A program made the translations under genes and the position numbers. The notes under the pieces were generated by a model. The model ran no database searches. It had not been told where the DNA came from and saw only the letters and a program-made list of their open reading frames with translations. From positions 143,348-207,347 of the forward strand of contig NZ_LN999827.1 of assembly GCF_001517625.2 (NCBI RefSeq): a DNA stretch of 64,000 nucleotides. The letters are read 5' to 3'. The DNA is from Clostridium sp. AT4. Lineage in GTDB: Bacteria > Bacillota > Clostridia > Lachnospirales > Lachnospiraceae. Positions 25,597-34,861 of the stretch are shown piece after piece; the stretch's first letter is position 1, and the number at the start of each line of letters is the position of its first letter.

Positions 25597-26063
25597 CAGT
25601 CCCTGCCTCCTTTCTGCTTTGCATCCAGATACTTTTTAACTGCACGAAGCTGGGACATATATCCGCTGCAGCGGCAGAGATTTCCGGCTAAATACTCCTT
25701 GATCTCCTCCTCTGTAGGATCCTTTAACTCCCGCTCCATGGCCAGTACGTTCATAATAAAGCCCGGGCTGCAGAAGCCGCACTGCTCTCCGCCCTCAGCG
25801 GCTAAGAACATGCCAAATTCCTCTGCCTCCTTCTGAAGTCCCTCCAGAGTAGTTACATGACGTCCATCCGCTCTGAGAGCCAGAGTGGAACATGACAATA
25901 CGGGCTTTCCGTCCAGCCAGACAGTACACAGGCCACAGTTTGCTGTTTCACAGCCTCTTTTTACGCTGTAGCAGCCCAGTTCACGCACCAGATCAAGAAG
26001 CACCGTATCCGGACGCACCTCTGCCTGAACCTGTTTTCCATTTAAACGAAAGCGAATCTCCAT
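25596..26063 (-). CDS. xdhC: Molybdenum hydroxylase iron-sulfur subunit
   Basis: 155-aa subunit carrying two 2Fe-2S clusters for electron transfer from the molybdenum centre to FAD. The ferredoxin-like N-terminal cluster has CETANCGLCTVWLDGKPVLSC around residues 38-59. The C-terminal helical cluster has CGFCSPGFIMNVLAM and NLCRCSGYMSQL around 95-140. All eight Cys ligands are seen. It overlaps its neighbours on both sides by single bases, so the three subunits are made together. Gene letters differ between organisms; the role is clear from the motifs. Confidence 0.92.
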   Translation of the reverse strand: MEIRFRLNGKQVQAEVRPDTVLLDLVRELGCYSVKRGCETANCGLCTVWLDGKPVLSCSTLALRADGRHVTTLEGLQKEAEEFGMFLAAEGGEQCGFCSPGFIMNVLAMERELKDPTEEEIKEYLAGNLCRCSGYMSQLRAVKKYLDAKQKGGRD

Positions 26064-26854
26064 TACCGGCTCACACTCCTTCCCTTTAAGCGCTCCATGA
26101 GGCGTCTTACATACACAACTGCCAGGCTATGGCGGTACTGTCCGCTGCCTCTTGTATTATCTCCATAGGAAACTGCGTCTGCTGCCTGCTTTGCCATTTC
26201 CTTTATGGTGTCAAAATTATCTTCTGTAAATTCTACTAACGCTGCCTTTGCCGGTCTGGCTCCGATGGATACGAACCACTGGTTGCCCAGATTTGCAGCG
26301 CAGACTGCAAGCAGCGGGAAATCCGTACTGGAATTTCTCTGGCTGATATAGGCAGCCTTTCTTCCGTCCTTTTTGATCACCACACGGACAAGGATATCTC
26401 TGTCATCCCTGTGAACCGGACGGGCTGCGAACTCTTTGATCGGCACCATGCCGCCGTGGTACAGCTCTACATAGGCGTCAAGAGCCAGCAGGCAGGTAAT
26501 GATATCGGAAAATCCGAAACGGGCATATACGCTTCCGCCTACAGTTGCGCAGTTGCGCATCTGAACTCCTACGATATGTCTGGTGCACTCCTTAAAAATG
26601 CCTCCGAAATATGTATTCAGTCCTTCATGAATTTCCAACTGTCTCAGGCTGCACATGGCTCCTATGGAAAATTCCTCTTCATTTTCTTCAATCTGGTCCA
26701 GCCCAAGACCGGATAAGTCGATGACCATACGCTTTGTCACGTTTGTCATTTTCAGCCACACCATGCCTCCTACTACCAGGCTGCTGCGTTTCTGGCACAG
26801 CTCGTATGCCTCAGCCAGGCTGGTTACCTTAACATAATCATCTGCTCGAAACAC
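26063..26854 (-). CDS. xdhB: Molybdenum hydroxylase FAD-binding subunit
   Basis: Flavin subunit of about 263 aa. Near the N-terminus VVGGMVWLKMTN is the FAD-contacting loop. CATVGGSVYARFGFSDIITCLLALDAYVEL in the middle matches the second FAD loop of the CoxM/XdhB family. The reading frame extends to a TTG at 26902, but a GTG at 26854 with AAAGGAG seven bases upstream is the better start. It is first in the operon. A TATAAT box (26911-26916) is visible upstream, although its -35 partner is weak. It passes electrons from the iron-sulfur subunit to NAD+ or another acceptor. Confidence 0.87.
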   Translation of the reverse strand: MFRADDYVKVTSLAEAYELCQKRSSLVVGGMVWLKMTNVTKRMVIDLSGLGLDQIEENEEEFSIGAMCSLRQLEIHEGLNTYFGGIFKECTRHIVGVQMRNCATVGGSVYARFGFSDIITCLLALDAYVELYHGGMVPIKEFAARPVHRDDRDILVRVVIKKDGRKAAYISQRNSSTDFPLLAVCAANLGNQWFVSIGARPAKAALVEFTEDNFDTIKEMAKQAADAVSYGDNTRGSGQYRHSLAVVYVRRLMERLKGRSVSR

Positions 26855-26948
26855 CTGATCGCTCCTTTCGTCATTTGCAACGTTTCCTTTTGTATCAGAC
26901 AAACAGAGGCATTATAGCACGAAATACCGCTGTTTTCTACATAGTTCG

Positions 26949-28394
26949 CTATTTTTTCAAAAGATATGCGTCAAACATGGCCCTGGCAACAGGCCCTGCT
27001 ATCTTTCCTCCGCTTCCCGACTCCTCCACCAGCACCGTAATTGCAATCTTTGGAGCTTCTGCCGGGGCAAAGCCCGTAAACCAGGCATGCGTTTCCTTTC
27101 CGGTTTCAAATTCCGCAGTTCCTGTTTTAACTGCAGCGGTGTAATCCTCTGTACGGACCGCAGAGCCTGTGCCCACATCCGTCACAGCCTTCATAAGCTC
27201 TGTGAGCTTTCCCGCCTCATCTGCCGTCATCATGGAACCATAGGCCTCCGGAAGAAACTTCTTAACCTCTTCCCCGCCTGCACTTACTACCCGGTCTAAC
27301 AGATAAGGCTTCATCAGCGTTCCCCCATTAGCCACAGCCGAGGTGATCAGGACACTGTGCAGGGGCGTGATCAGGGTAGTTCCCTGTCCGATGGAGGTCT
27401 GCAAAATCTCCCAGATATCGGCTCCGGCTTTCATATTGAAGCTGCTCTCTTTATAAGGAAAGCCGGAAAATGGCAGCGGCCGGTTATATAAAAGTTCCTC
27501 TGCCGTAGCTGCAAACCGGTTTAAATCCAGCTCCAGCCCCATGCTTGAAAATGCTCCGTTGCAGGAATTGGCAAAGGCCTTTACAAAATCCTGGCTGCCA
27601 TGAGCCTCGCTGTGAAAGCATTTGATGGAATACTCTCCATTGTGATATACGCCATTGCAGTCAAAATGAAAGTCTTTGTAATTGTCCGGATGCTCCCTGA
27701 TATATTCCAGGGCAGTCAGGATCTTAAAGGTAGAACCGGGAGCATACAGCCCCTGGGCCGCGCGGTTTAAAAGCTGGCTTTGGGTATTGGCGCTGTCTGT
27801 GAGAGCAGCCCAGTCCGTAAGCAGCGTATTGGGATCATAGTCCGGCTTTGACACCATCGCTAAAATCTTTCCCGTGTCCGGCTCCATGGCGATCACCGCT
27901 CCTCTTCGGTCTCCCAAAGCGGAATAGGCGGTCTGCTGAAGATTGATGTCCAGAGTGGTTACCACATCATCTCCCAGATTTTTCCTTCCGCTTAATTCAT
28001 TTACCGCCTGCTCGATGAGATTTACATGGGATGTAAGGAGATAAAAATTTGCCAAAGACTCAATTCCTGTCTTTCCCTTGGTGGAATACCCTACTACATG
28101 TGCAAATACATCCCCATGGTCGTAAACCCGCAGCTCATTTCCATCCTCATCCTCCTCATTGTGAGCCAGAACCGTACCGTCAGACGCCAGGATCTTCCCC
28201 CTGTGAACCCGGTCGGAAAAACGGTCCAGACGGGCATTGTAGGAATTATTGATCACCTCCGGTCCCTGTATCTGTATAAAATACCCTACATATAAAATAA
28301 GTGCCAGAAACAGCAGGGCAATTCCATAGGTAATCCTGAGGATACTGCGGTTTGCAGGAGATTCCCCTGTCTGTTTTTTTCCTTTTTTTGCCAT
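26949..28394 (-). CDS. Class B penicillin-binding protein (PbpA/FtsI-like transpeptidase)
   Basis: 481-aa monofunctional transpeptidase that cross-links peptidoglycan outside the membrane. One N-terminal helix (residues 21-42) anchors it. The three penicillin-binding motifs are in order: Ser221-Thr-Phe-Lys224, Ser277-Cys-Asn279 and Lys423-Thr-Gly425. It lacks the long PASTA tail of some FtsI homologues, and its dimerisation domain is short, like PbpA of Actinobacteria and clostridia. The ATG overlaps the stop of the upstream FtsW/RodA gene. The pair is a standard glycosyltransferase-transpeptidase unit for elongation, division or sporulation. Confidence 0.9.
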   Translation of the reverse strand: MAKKGKKQTGESPANRSILRITYGIALLFLALILYVGYFIQIQGPEVINNSYNARLDRFSDRVHRGKILASDGTVLAHNEEDEDGNELRVYDHGDVFAHVVGYSTKGKTGIESLANFYLLTSHVNLIEQAVNELSGRKNLGDDVVTTLDINLQQTAYSALGDRRGAVIAMEPDTGKILAMVSKPDYDPNTLLTDWAALTDSANTQSQLLNRAAQGLYAPGSTFKILTALEYIREHPDNYKDFHFDCNGVYHNGEYSIKCFHSEAHGSQDFVKAFANSCNGAFSSMGLELDLNRFAATAEELLYNRPLPFSGFPYKESSFNMKAGADIWEILQTSIGQGTTLITPLHSVLITSAVANGGTLMKPYLLDRVVSAGGEEVKKFLPEAYGSMMTADEAGKLTELMKAVTDVGTGSAVRTEDYTAAVKTGTAEFETGKETHAWFTGFAPAEAPKIAITVLVEESGSGGKIAGPVARAMFDAYLLKK

Positions 28395-29752
28395 CAGTCC
28401 TCAGCCACCCCCATCTCTTCTTCGTCATTTCGTTTAATAATATACAGTCCCTGGATCATGGCAAAGAGCATAAAGGTGCTCACAATGGAACTGCCGCCAT
28501 AGCTTACAAAGGGAAGAGTCACGCCGGTAGACGGGATAAACTTCGTCACGCCGCCTACAGTTAAAAATACCTGCGTCACATACTGGATTCCCAGCCCAAA
28601 GGCAATCAGCTTGTAAAACATGGCCTGCATCCGGGAAGCGATCATCATAAACTGGATAAAACAGCCCAGACAGATTAAAAGCAGGCAGACGGCAAAGATG
28701 CCTCCAAACTCCTCTCCTATGGCCGCAAAGATAAAATCCTTTTCCACCACTGGGATTTTTCCCGGCATTCCCTGGCACAGCCCCATGCCAAACCACCCTC
28801 CTGTACCGATGGCAAACAGCGACTGGGTGATCTGATAACCCGTATTGTCAATATCCGCCCAGGGATTTTTCCAGGCAGCCACTCTGCGCTTTACATGGTC
28901 AAACAGGCCAAAGGCAGCAGCGGCCGCTCCGCAGCCAAGTCCAATCCCGCCAAACAGATACAGCTTCTTTCCCGTGGCGATAAAAAGCATAAGCACATAG
29001 CTTACAAACAGGATCAATGCTCCTCCCAGATCCTTTGACAGAACCAGGATCAGCACATGGGCCGCTGCGGCGGCAGTTGTAATACAGACTTGTTTCAATT
29101 CCGTGGACTGGTAAAACATGGAAGCCGTAAAGAGCACAAAGGTCAGCTTTACAAATTCCGAGGGCTGGATGGAAATTCCTCCAATGGTAAAGGAAAGCTG
29201 CGCTCCAAAGCTCTCATCCCCTCCGATCCAGACCGCAAGAAGAGCCAGGATCCCCACCGCGGCGTAAATCCACTGGAATTTATAAATCTGCCAGAACCGC
29301 TCCATGATCCACGGGATCAGCCAGGAAACAACGGCTGCCCCGCAGATAATTACAAACTGCTTTAGAGCCTTATCTAAGGGATCTGCACGAAACATGGACA
29401 AACGGCTCAGCATAATCAGGCCTACGGCCAGAAGCATACAGGTGTTATTTACCAGAATCCGTGAAACATTCCGGTAAAAACGCCGCGTAAGGAAAATATA
29501 AACCAGGAAAAACACAGCCTGGGCTGCATAAAAGGCGGCTAAAAGCCCCGACGTCTTTTCATCCTCTGCCTTTAAAAACAATATCATATAGGCCAGAAAA
29601 TGCATAAAAAACATTACATGGTTCTGTCTGGCGCAGAGCCTTAGCTTCCGTTCCCGGTCCGGGAAGGAAAAATAGCGGAAATTCGCCCAGGTGTAGACAG
29701 CCATGAGAAAAATCATCACATATTTGGACAGTTCCAGGATCAGATTAACCAT
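28394..29752 (-). CDS. FtsW/RodA/SpoVE-family peptidoglycan glycosyltransferase
   Basis: 452-aa polytopic membrane protein with about ten helices. SEDS signatures are clear: GISIQPSEFVKLTFVLFTASMFY in the centre, SKDLGGALILF, and the C-terminal FVSYGGSSIVSTFMLFAMIQG. Lipid II is the expected substrate, polymerised on the outer face. An unusually hydrophobic N-terminal region of three to four helices precedes the core. It is co-transcribed with the transpeptidase that follows it and is four bases after the U32 peptidase gene. Sequence alone does not separate an FtsW from a RodA or SpoVE role. Confidence 0.9.
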   Translation of the reverse strand: MVNLILELSKYVMIFLMAVYTWANFRYFSFPDRERKLRLCARQNHVMFFMHFLAYMILFLKAEDEKTSGLLAAFYAAQAVFFLVYIFLTRRFYRNVSRILVNNTCMLLAVGLIMLSRLSMFRADPLDKALKQFVIICGAAVVSWLIPWIMERFWQIYKFQWIYAAVGILALLAVWIGGDESFGAQLSFTIGGISIQPSEFVKLTFVLFTASMFYQSTELKQVCITTAAAAAHVLILVLSKDLGGALILFVSYVLMLFIATGKKLYLFGGIGLGCGAAAAAFGLFDHVKRRVAAWKNPWADIDNTGYQITQSLFAIGTGGWFGMGLCQGMPGKIPVVEKDFIFAAIGEEFGGIFAVCLLLICLGCFIQFMMIASRMQAMFYKLIAFGLGIQYVTQVFLTVGGVTKFIPSTGVTLPFVSYGGSSIVSTFMLFAMIQGLYIIKRNDEEEMGVAED

Positions 29753-29755
29753 ACC

Positions 29756-32014
29756 CTATTCTACTCCCCGCCTGAAATGGCCTCTGGTAAATTCTGTAAA
29801 TGGAGGCTCTGCGTTTTCTCCTCTGATAAACTCTGCTGCAAAGGCATTTAATACTGCCTTTGTCTCCTCCCCTGTTTCTATTGTAAAGCACAGGCGCAGT
29901 CCCTCAGGAGCCAGACGCTTTACAGAATCTGCGCAGCCGTGAAGGGACACGGGAAGAGGATTTAAAATCGTATTATAACAGAACGCACAGTGATTCTGAA
30001 CCGGCAGCCGTGCTCCGGTTCTGTCCTTCATCCACAAAAGAGAGGGACATTTACTGCAGCCTTTTACGGTCTTTGTAATGCACTGGGCCGATACCATCAT
30101 GGGCGCTCGGCCATAAACGATCAGCTCTGCCGGAAGCCCCTCTCTGCGGCAGGCCTCAAAAACAGGCTCCAGCTCTCTGCTATTCAGTTCCCATGGCGCA
30201 GTGATAAAAGCAGCCTGCTCCTCCTTCAATGTGTGTACTGCCCCATGATTCCATGCATAGACGGAGGCGTCAAAGGAAGCAGAAAAGGAAATCTGCTCCT
30301 CTCTCATCCACTGTATTTCTTCAAAGGCACGGATTAAAAGGCCGTCAAAACCTGCCTGCTCCAGACAGGAACGGTATGTTCGGAAAAATCCTATGGCATG
30401 GGTCCTGAAAATGTGCGGGAGGGTAAGATAGCACTCCTTTCCGGCCTGATGGATCAGCTGCACAAGTTCTGCCCAGCGCTCCGGCTGAAAGGATGAAGCA
30501 TCCAGACAGATCCTCCTGACCTCCGGCACGGCAAGCGCTGCAGACAGCTGATCCCCGGTTTCTGCGGATACCGTAAGATACATCGGTCTTTTACCTGCAC
30601 TCTCATCCGGGACAGGACCGGCGCATCCAGCCGCCCGGCTGCTTTTCTCACCGGAATCTGCACCGTTCTGAACTTCTCCCGCCTCCGGCGCCTTTCTTCT
30701 CCACTGATTCTGGATCGCCTCTGTAAGCGCCTCAAAGCCCTCTCTGCGCAGTTCATTTAATGCCTGAACGGGAAGAAACAGCGCTCCGCATACCTCTGCC
30801 TCAAGCTCTGTAAATTCAAAAGCCGTAGCCCCTGTTTTCCCCAGCTGGCGGATCACCTTTTCTCTGGTCATTGGCTGGTTTTTCGCAGCCTGAGGCTCCT
30901 GTCCGGAAACCGTCACAGAAATATCCCCGCAGGTCAGCGTAAGCACGGACGGAAGTCCCTCCGCCAGATATGCATACCCCTCCACAGGCTCTTTCTTCTC
31001 TGTTTCCACATATTCCCGGTCCAGAAAGTCAAAGAGTTCTTTGTTCGTTTCCCGAAATTCCGGCTTTTCCTTTAAAGCGATCATGTCGCGGCCATTATGT
31101 CTGGTGTAGTAGCCGGAGGTAAAGCCTCCCCGGTCAAACAGATCCAGAAGCTCTTTCTTATCCTCCGGCTCCACATAATACCCTTCTGAACCGTATTCCA
31201 GATACCGGTCCAGATACTTCCGGTAAATCCGCACTACCCCGGCCGTATATCTGGGGCTCTTCATCCTTCCTTCAATCTTCAGTGAAAATACACCTGCTTC
31301 CAGAATCTGGGGCAAAATATCCAGCGTGCACAGATCCTTCATGCTGAGGACACATTTCTGATCCTCTTTATTAACAGCTGTTCCGTTTTCCTGCCCATAT
31401 ACCCGGTAGGGAAGACGGCAGGGCTGGGCACACCGGCCCCTGTTTCCGCTTCTGCCCCCGATCAGGCTGCTCATAAGGCACTGTCCGGAATAGCAGTAGC
31501 ACAGCGCCCCGTGGACAAAGGTTTCAATATCCATTCCCGTCTCATCATAGATCCGGCGGATCTCCTCTAAGGATACCTCTCTGGCCGGCACTACCCGGCA
31601 GCAGCCCAGACGCTTCAGCTCCTTTGCCCCGTAAACACTGGTAATGGTCATCTGGGTGCTGGCGTGAAGTTCTATTCCCGGAAAATGCTCCCGAATAAAG
31701 GACAGGGCTCCCAGGTCCTGAACGATCACACCGTCCAGTCCGGCTTTATAATAGGGAAGCAGATACTCATATAATTCTCCCAGCTCATTCTCCTTAAAGA
31801 GCGTATTTACGGTCATATAAAGGCGGCAGCCATGGAGATGGGCGTATTCAATGGCTGCGATCATCTCATCCTGATCTGCATTTTGAGCATAGGCTCTGGC
31901 TCCAAACCGCGCTCCTCCCATATATACAGCGTCAGCGCCCGCTGCCACTGCTGCCTTTAAGCTTGCAAAGGAGCCTGCCGGAGCAAGCAGCTCTGCTCTT
32001 TTTTTCTCTTTCAT
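29756..32014 (-). CDS. Peptidase U32 family protein (RlhA-like)
   Basis: 752-aa protein with the U32 signature ETFVHGALCYCYSGQCLMS near residue 165, preceded by LLAPAGSFASLKAAVAAGADAVYMG. Several conserved Cys (GRCAQPCRLP; CSKCPSLLWM) fit an iron-sulfur cluster. Such double-domain U32 proteins include E. coli RlhA, which hydroxylates a cytidine of 23S rRNA, so an RNA-modifying role is more likely than proteolysis. A charged, poorly conserved linker near residues 450-480 joins the two halves. It lies 133 bases after zapA in the same direction; that gap holds only a weak GGATG/CATCC hairpin. Confidence 0.85.
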   Translation of the reverse strand: MKEKKRAELLAPAGSFASLKAAVAAGADAVYMGGARFGARAYAQNADQDEMIAAIEYAHLHGCRLYMTVNTLFKENELGELYEYLLPYYKAGLDGVIVQDLGALSFIREHFPGIELHASTQMTITSVYGAKELKRLGCCRVVPAREVSLEEIRRIYDETGMDIETFVHGALCYCYSGQCLMSSLIGGRSGNRGRCAQPCRLPYRVYGQENGTAVNKEDQKCVLSMKDLCTLDILPQILEAGVFSLKIEGRMKSPRYTAGVVRIYRKYLDRYLEYGSEGYYVEPEDKKELLDLFDRGGFTSGYYTRHNGRDMIALKEKPEFRETNKELFDFLDREYVETEKKEPVEGYAYLAEGLPSVLTLTCGDISVTVSGQEPQAAKNQPMTREKVIRQLGKTGATAFEFTELEAEVCGALFLPVQALNELRREGFEALTEAIQNQWRRKAPEAGEVQNGADSGEKSSRAAGCAGPVPDESAGKRPMYLTVSAETGDQLSAALAVPEVRRICLDASSFQPERWAELVQLIHQAGKECYLTLPHIFRTHAIGFFRTYRSCLEQAGFDGLLIRAFEEIQWMREEQISFSASFDASVYAWNHGAVHTLKEEQAAFITAPWELNSRELEPVFEACRREGLPAELIVYGRAPMMVSAQCITKTVKGCSKCPSLLWMKDRTGARLPVQNHCAFCYNTILNPLPVSLHGCADSVKRLAPEGLRLCFTIETGEETKAVLNAFAAEFIRGENAEPPFTEFTRGHFRRGVE

Positions 32015-32147
32015 GTTATTTCCGCCTTTCCTGGTCTTTTAACGGATCCAAAACCACATTTCTCCCCCGTTCTCTTCAGGGATAACGAAAGGATGCCCCA
32101 TACGAATCCATGAGACATCCCCCCGATGCTGTCTTTTTTGTATCCTT

Positions 32148-32930
32148 CTATCTGCGGCCTCTGTGAAAGCCTGCCTTTCTGGCTGCCTGAAGCGCTCTTC
32201 TTGCCAGCTCTTCATCGGAAACAGGCCGAACATCTTCTTCAGGAGCAGCCGCCGGTTCAGAAACCTCCGCTTCTTCATTCGAAACCTCTGCCGCTTCCTC
32301 TTCTCCTGTCTCTTTTCCAACCTCAGGTTCTTCCTCCAAAACAGGCTTTTCCCCAACAACAGGCTCTTCCCCAACCTCAGGCTCTTCCTCAACAACAGGC
32401 TCTTCCTCAGAAGCAGCCGCTTCTCCCACTGCCCGGAGTTCGTTCTCCTGATGAAGCATAAGGGCTTTCATCTGCTCCGCCTCTGTCACTGCCTCAGCCC
32501 GCTCCTGAGACAGCCTTTCATTCTGGCGGGTAAGATTTCTGTTTTCCCGTTCCAGCTTCGCTAAATGTGAAGCCGTCTCCTCCAGCTGCACCTGGCGCTC
32601 CTCCAGATCCTTAAGCACAGCTTCCAGCTTCATCTGAGTGCTTACCAGCTCATGCTTTAAGCTGTAGCTCTCCTTTTCCATCCGGTTGCGTTCCTCTTCC
32701 ATCTGTTCCGAATGATCCAGCGCCTTAAAATAATCGTCTGCAATATTTAACTGGATCATAACCTGCTGATAATCCGCACTCTGCTTGGAGAAACCCGGAA
32801 TCCCGCGCAGCTGCATATTCTTTTCATTTACATAGCTGGCCGTCCGCTGAAGATAAGCCTCGTCCTCGCTTCCGCCCAGAGTATATATTTTTCCGTCGAT
32901 TAAAACCTGTGTATAATTCTTTGTTTCCAT
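32148..32930 (-). CDS. zapA: Cell-division protein ZapA with extended coiled coil and acidic repeats
   Basis: 260-aa protein. Residues 1-90 match ZapA, the FtsZ-ring stabiliser: a beta strand with YTQVLIDGKIYTLGG, then YLQRTASYVNEKNMQL and a helix ending in IQLNIADDYFKA. Most ZapA proteins stop near 90 aa. Here a long coiled coil (about 90-175) and a Glu/Pro/Val-rich tail with imperfect EEEPEVGEEPVVGE repeats (about 178-235) follow, closed by a basic end. Such extended forms occur in Lachnospiraceae. The upstream gene is ruvB, 67 bases away. Confidence 0.82.
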   Translation of the reverse strand: METKNYTQVLIDGKIYTLGGSEDEAYLQRTASYVNEKNMQLRGIPGFSKQSADYQQVMIQLNIADDYFKALDHSEQMEEERNRMEKESYSLKHELVSTQMKLEAVLKDLEERQVQLEETASHLAKLERENRNLTRQNERLSQERAEAVTEAEQMKALMLHQENELRAVGEAAASEEEPVVEEEPEVGEEPVVGEKPVLEEEPEVGKETGEEEAAEVSNEEAEVSEPAAAPEEDVRPVSDEELARRALQAARKAGFHRGRR

Positions 32931-32997
32931 ACTTCACTCATTCTCCTGTCTGATCCGGGGAAACGTTCTTTCCCTCTAACAGAAGCTTACCACATTT

Positions 32998-33993
32998 TCA
33001 TCCCATTTCCAAGCCCAAATGACGATAAGCGCTCTCTGTGGCCATCCTTCCTCTGGGCGTGCGGTTGATCAGGCCGTTCATCAGAAGATAGGGTTCGTAC
33101 ACATCCTCTAAGGTTCCGGCGTCTTCCCCCAGAGCCGCAGCCAGCGTATCAAGCCCTACAGGGCCGCCGGAAAACTTCTCAATGATCATAAGCAGGATAT
33201 TTCTGTCATTCTGATCCAGTCCCAGCTTGTCCACATCCATGATATCCAGAGCAAAATCCGTCACTTCTTTCGTGATCGCTCCGTCATATTTTACCTGAGC
33301 GAAGTCTCTTACCCTTTTTAAAAGGCGGTTTGCCAGTCTGGGCGTACCTCTGGACCGTCTGGCAAGCTCTAATGCCCCTTCCGGATCGATCTTCACTCCC
33401 AGCACCCCTGCGGAATGCATGATAATGGTCTTAAGCTCCTGGGGCGTATAAAATTCCAGACGCTGAACCACTCCGAACCGGTCTCTTAAAGGAGCCGTAA
33501 GAAGGCCGGCTCTGGTAGTAGCGCCCACCAGAGTAAAATGGGGCAGCTCCAGACGGATGGAGCGGGCCGAAGAATCCTTTCCCAGCATAATATCTATGGC
33601 AAAGTCCTCCATGGCCGGATAAAGTACCTCCTCCACCTGACGGTTTAAACGGTGGATCTCATCCACAAAGAGCACATCCCCCTCCTGAAGGTTATTTAAG
33701 ATCGCAGCCATCTCCCCAGGCTTTTCAATGGCCGGACCGCTGGTTACCTTCATCTTCGTTCCCATCTCATTTGCAATAATCCCAGAAAGGGTGGTCTTTC
33801 CAAGGCCAGGGGGGCCGTAAAACAGCACATGATCCAGCGCTTCCCCTCTGGATTTGGCTGCCTCAATATAGATTTTCAGAGTGGATTTGATCTTCTCCTG
33901 CCCAATATAGTCCTCAAGGCACTGAGGACGCAGCGTAGTCTCAATACGCACATCCTCCTCTGTTGCCTCTGTTGTTATGATCCTGCGTTCCAT
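32998..33993 (-). CDS. ruvB: Holliday junction helicase RuvB
   Basis: 331-aa AAA+ motor that drives branch migration with RuvA. Motifs are textbook: [18 protein letters not shown] for Walker A near residue 55, [11 protein letters not shown] for Walker B, the [18 protein letters not shown] sensor region, and a winged-helix C-terminus ending [10 protein letters not shown]. The frame is open from a TTG at 34014, but the ATG at 33993 has a GAGGG site and matches the usual N-terminus. It follows ruvA by about 40 bases. ruvC is not in this cluster. Confidence 0.96.
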   Translation of the reverse strand: MERRIITTEATEEDVRIETTLRPQCLEDYIGQEKIKSTLKIYIEAAKSRGEALDHVLFYGPPGLGKTTLSGIIANEMGTKMKVTSGPAIEKPGEMAAILNNLQEGDVLFVDEIHRLNRQVEEVLYPAMEDFAIDIMLGKDSSARSIRLELPHFTLVGATTRAGLLTAPLRDRFGVVQRLEFYTPQELKTIIMHSAGVLGVKIDPEGALELARRSRGTPRLANRLLKRVRDFAQVKYDGAITKEVTDFALDIMDVDKLGLDQNDRNILLMIIEKFSGGPVGLDTLAAALGEDAGTLEDVYEPYLLMNGLINRTPRGRMATESAYRHLGLEMG

Positions 33994-34036
33994 AAGTCCC
34001 TCATCATTTTCCAATTATTTCCTTTAAGTTCTTCCC

Positions 34037-34660
34037 TTACAGAAAGGTCAGAAATTTTAAAGAAGCCTTAAGCACATCCTCTGAATTCATTCCCTCTGTC
34101 ATTTCCACGCGCTTTACCGCCCTGGAAGCCTCTGCCCCCGTATAGCCAAGGGCCGTAAGGGCCTCCACAGCTTCTTTTGCAGCTGATGCCAGCCCGGAAA
34201 GTTCCTCGGTCCGGACTGCACTGCCGTTTCCGCCCCCAAAGCCGGAAATCACCTCTTCCAGATCCACCTTATCCTTTAAATCCAAAATCAGCCTCTGGGC
34301 CGTTTTGGGGCCGATACCGGGTGCCCTGGAAATGGCCTTGGCGTCGCCGCTTACAATAGCCGTCCGCAGGTCGTCGGGCCGCATAACAGACAAAATCCCC
34401 AGAGCGCCTCTGGGGCCGATGCCGTTTACGCTGATAAGCTGCTTAAACATCTCTCTGTCCTGCCGGTTAAGAAAGCCATAAAGTGTCATGGAATCCTCAC
34501 GGACCTGAAAATACGTATGAACGATCACCGGAGAGCCCAGAGACGGAAGCTCTTCTAAGAGGGACAAAGGCACACGGATCCCATAGCCAATGCCTCCTGT
34601 TTCCACTATGATCATGTCCTCTTCCACTGCTTCCAGGGTTCCTTTTATATATGATATCAT
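34037..34660 (-). CDS. ruvA: Holliday junction DNA-binding subunit RuvA
   Basis: 207-aa protein that binds four-way junctions as a tetramer and recruits RuvB. The N-terminal OB fold starts MISYIKGTLE. Two helix-hairpin-helix motifs follow (ISVNGIGPRGALGIL and RAPGIGPKTAQRLILDLKDKV), and the C-terminal RuvB-binding domain has ALTALGYTGAEASRAVKRV. The open frame extends to 34750, but the ATG at 34660 gives the family start and length and is preceded by AAAGGAA. First gene of the ruvAB operon. Confidence 0.96.
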   Translation of the reverse strand: MISYIKGTLEAVEEDMIIVETGGIGYGIRVPLSLLEELPSLGSPVIVHTYFQVREDSMTLYGFLNRQDREMFKQLISVNGIGPRGALGILSVMRPDDLRTAIVSGDAKAISRAPGIGPKTAQRLILDLKDKVDLEEVISGFGGGNGSAVRTEELSGLASAAKEAVEALTALGYTGAEASRAVKRVEMTEGMNSEDVLKASLKFLTFL

Positions 34661-34790
34661 CGATCCAGTTCCTTTTCTCTGTGCGTTCTGCCGCTTCCGG
34701 CAGCTTTTATTTCTGACCTTCATCATAACATACCGCCACACGCAATGCAAGTGGTGTATCGAACGTATTTTCTGTTTTTAAAATACACCT

Positions 34791-34819
34791 TTGACAGATG
34801 CTTGCATATTTCCCTATTT
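34791..34819 (+). promoter_or_regulatory. Predicted promoter of the yprB-like gene
   Basis: TTGACA at 34791-34796 and a weak CTATTT at 34814-34819, 17 bases apart, upstream of the start at 34862. Confidence 0.4.
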
Positions 34820-34861
34820 TCCGCTAAACTGTCCTCAGTAACTATATCAGAAAGGAACACC

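Noticed and set aside
23263-26854. Selenium-dependent or nicotinate-specific hydroxylase for the three-subunit enzyme
   Set aside because: Possible, but no selenium-insertion or nicotinate genes are near; the motifs only support the general xanthine dehydrogenase family.
32039-32395. 118-codon Arg/Lys-rich minus-strand frame next to zapA
   Set aside because: It is the shifted frame of the repetitive zapA tail; the real frame is supported by the ZapA domain.
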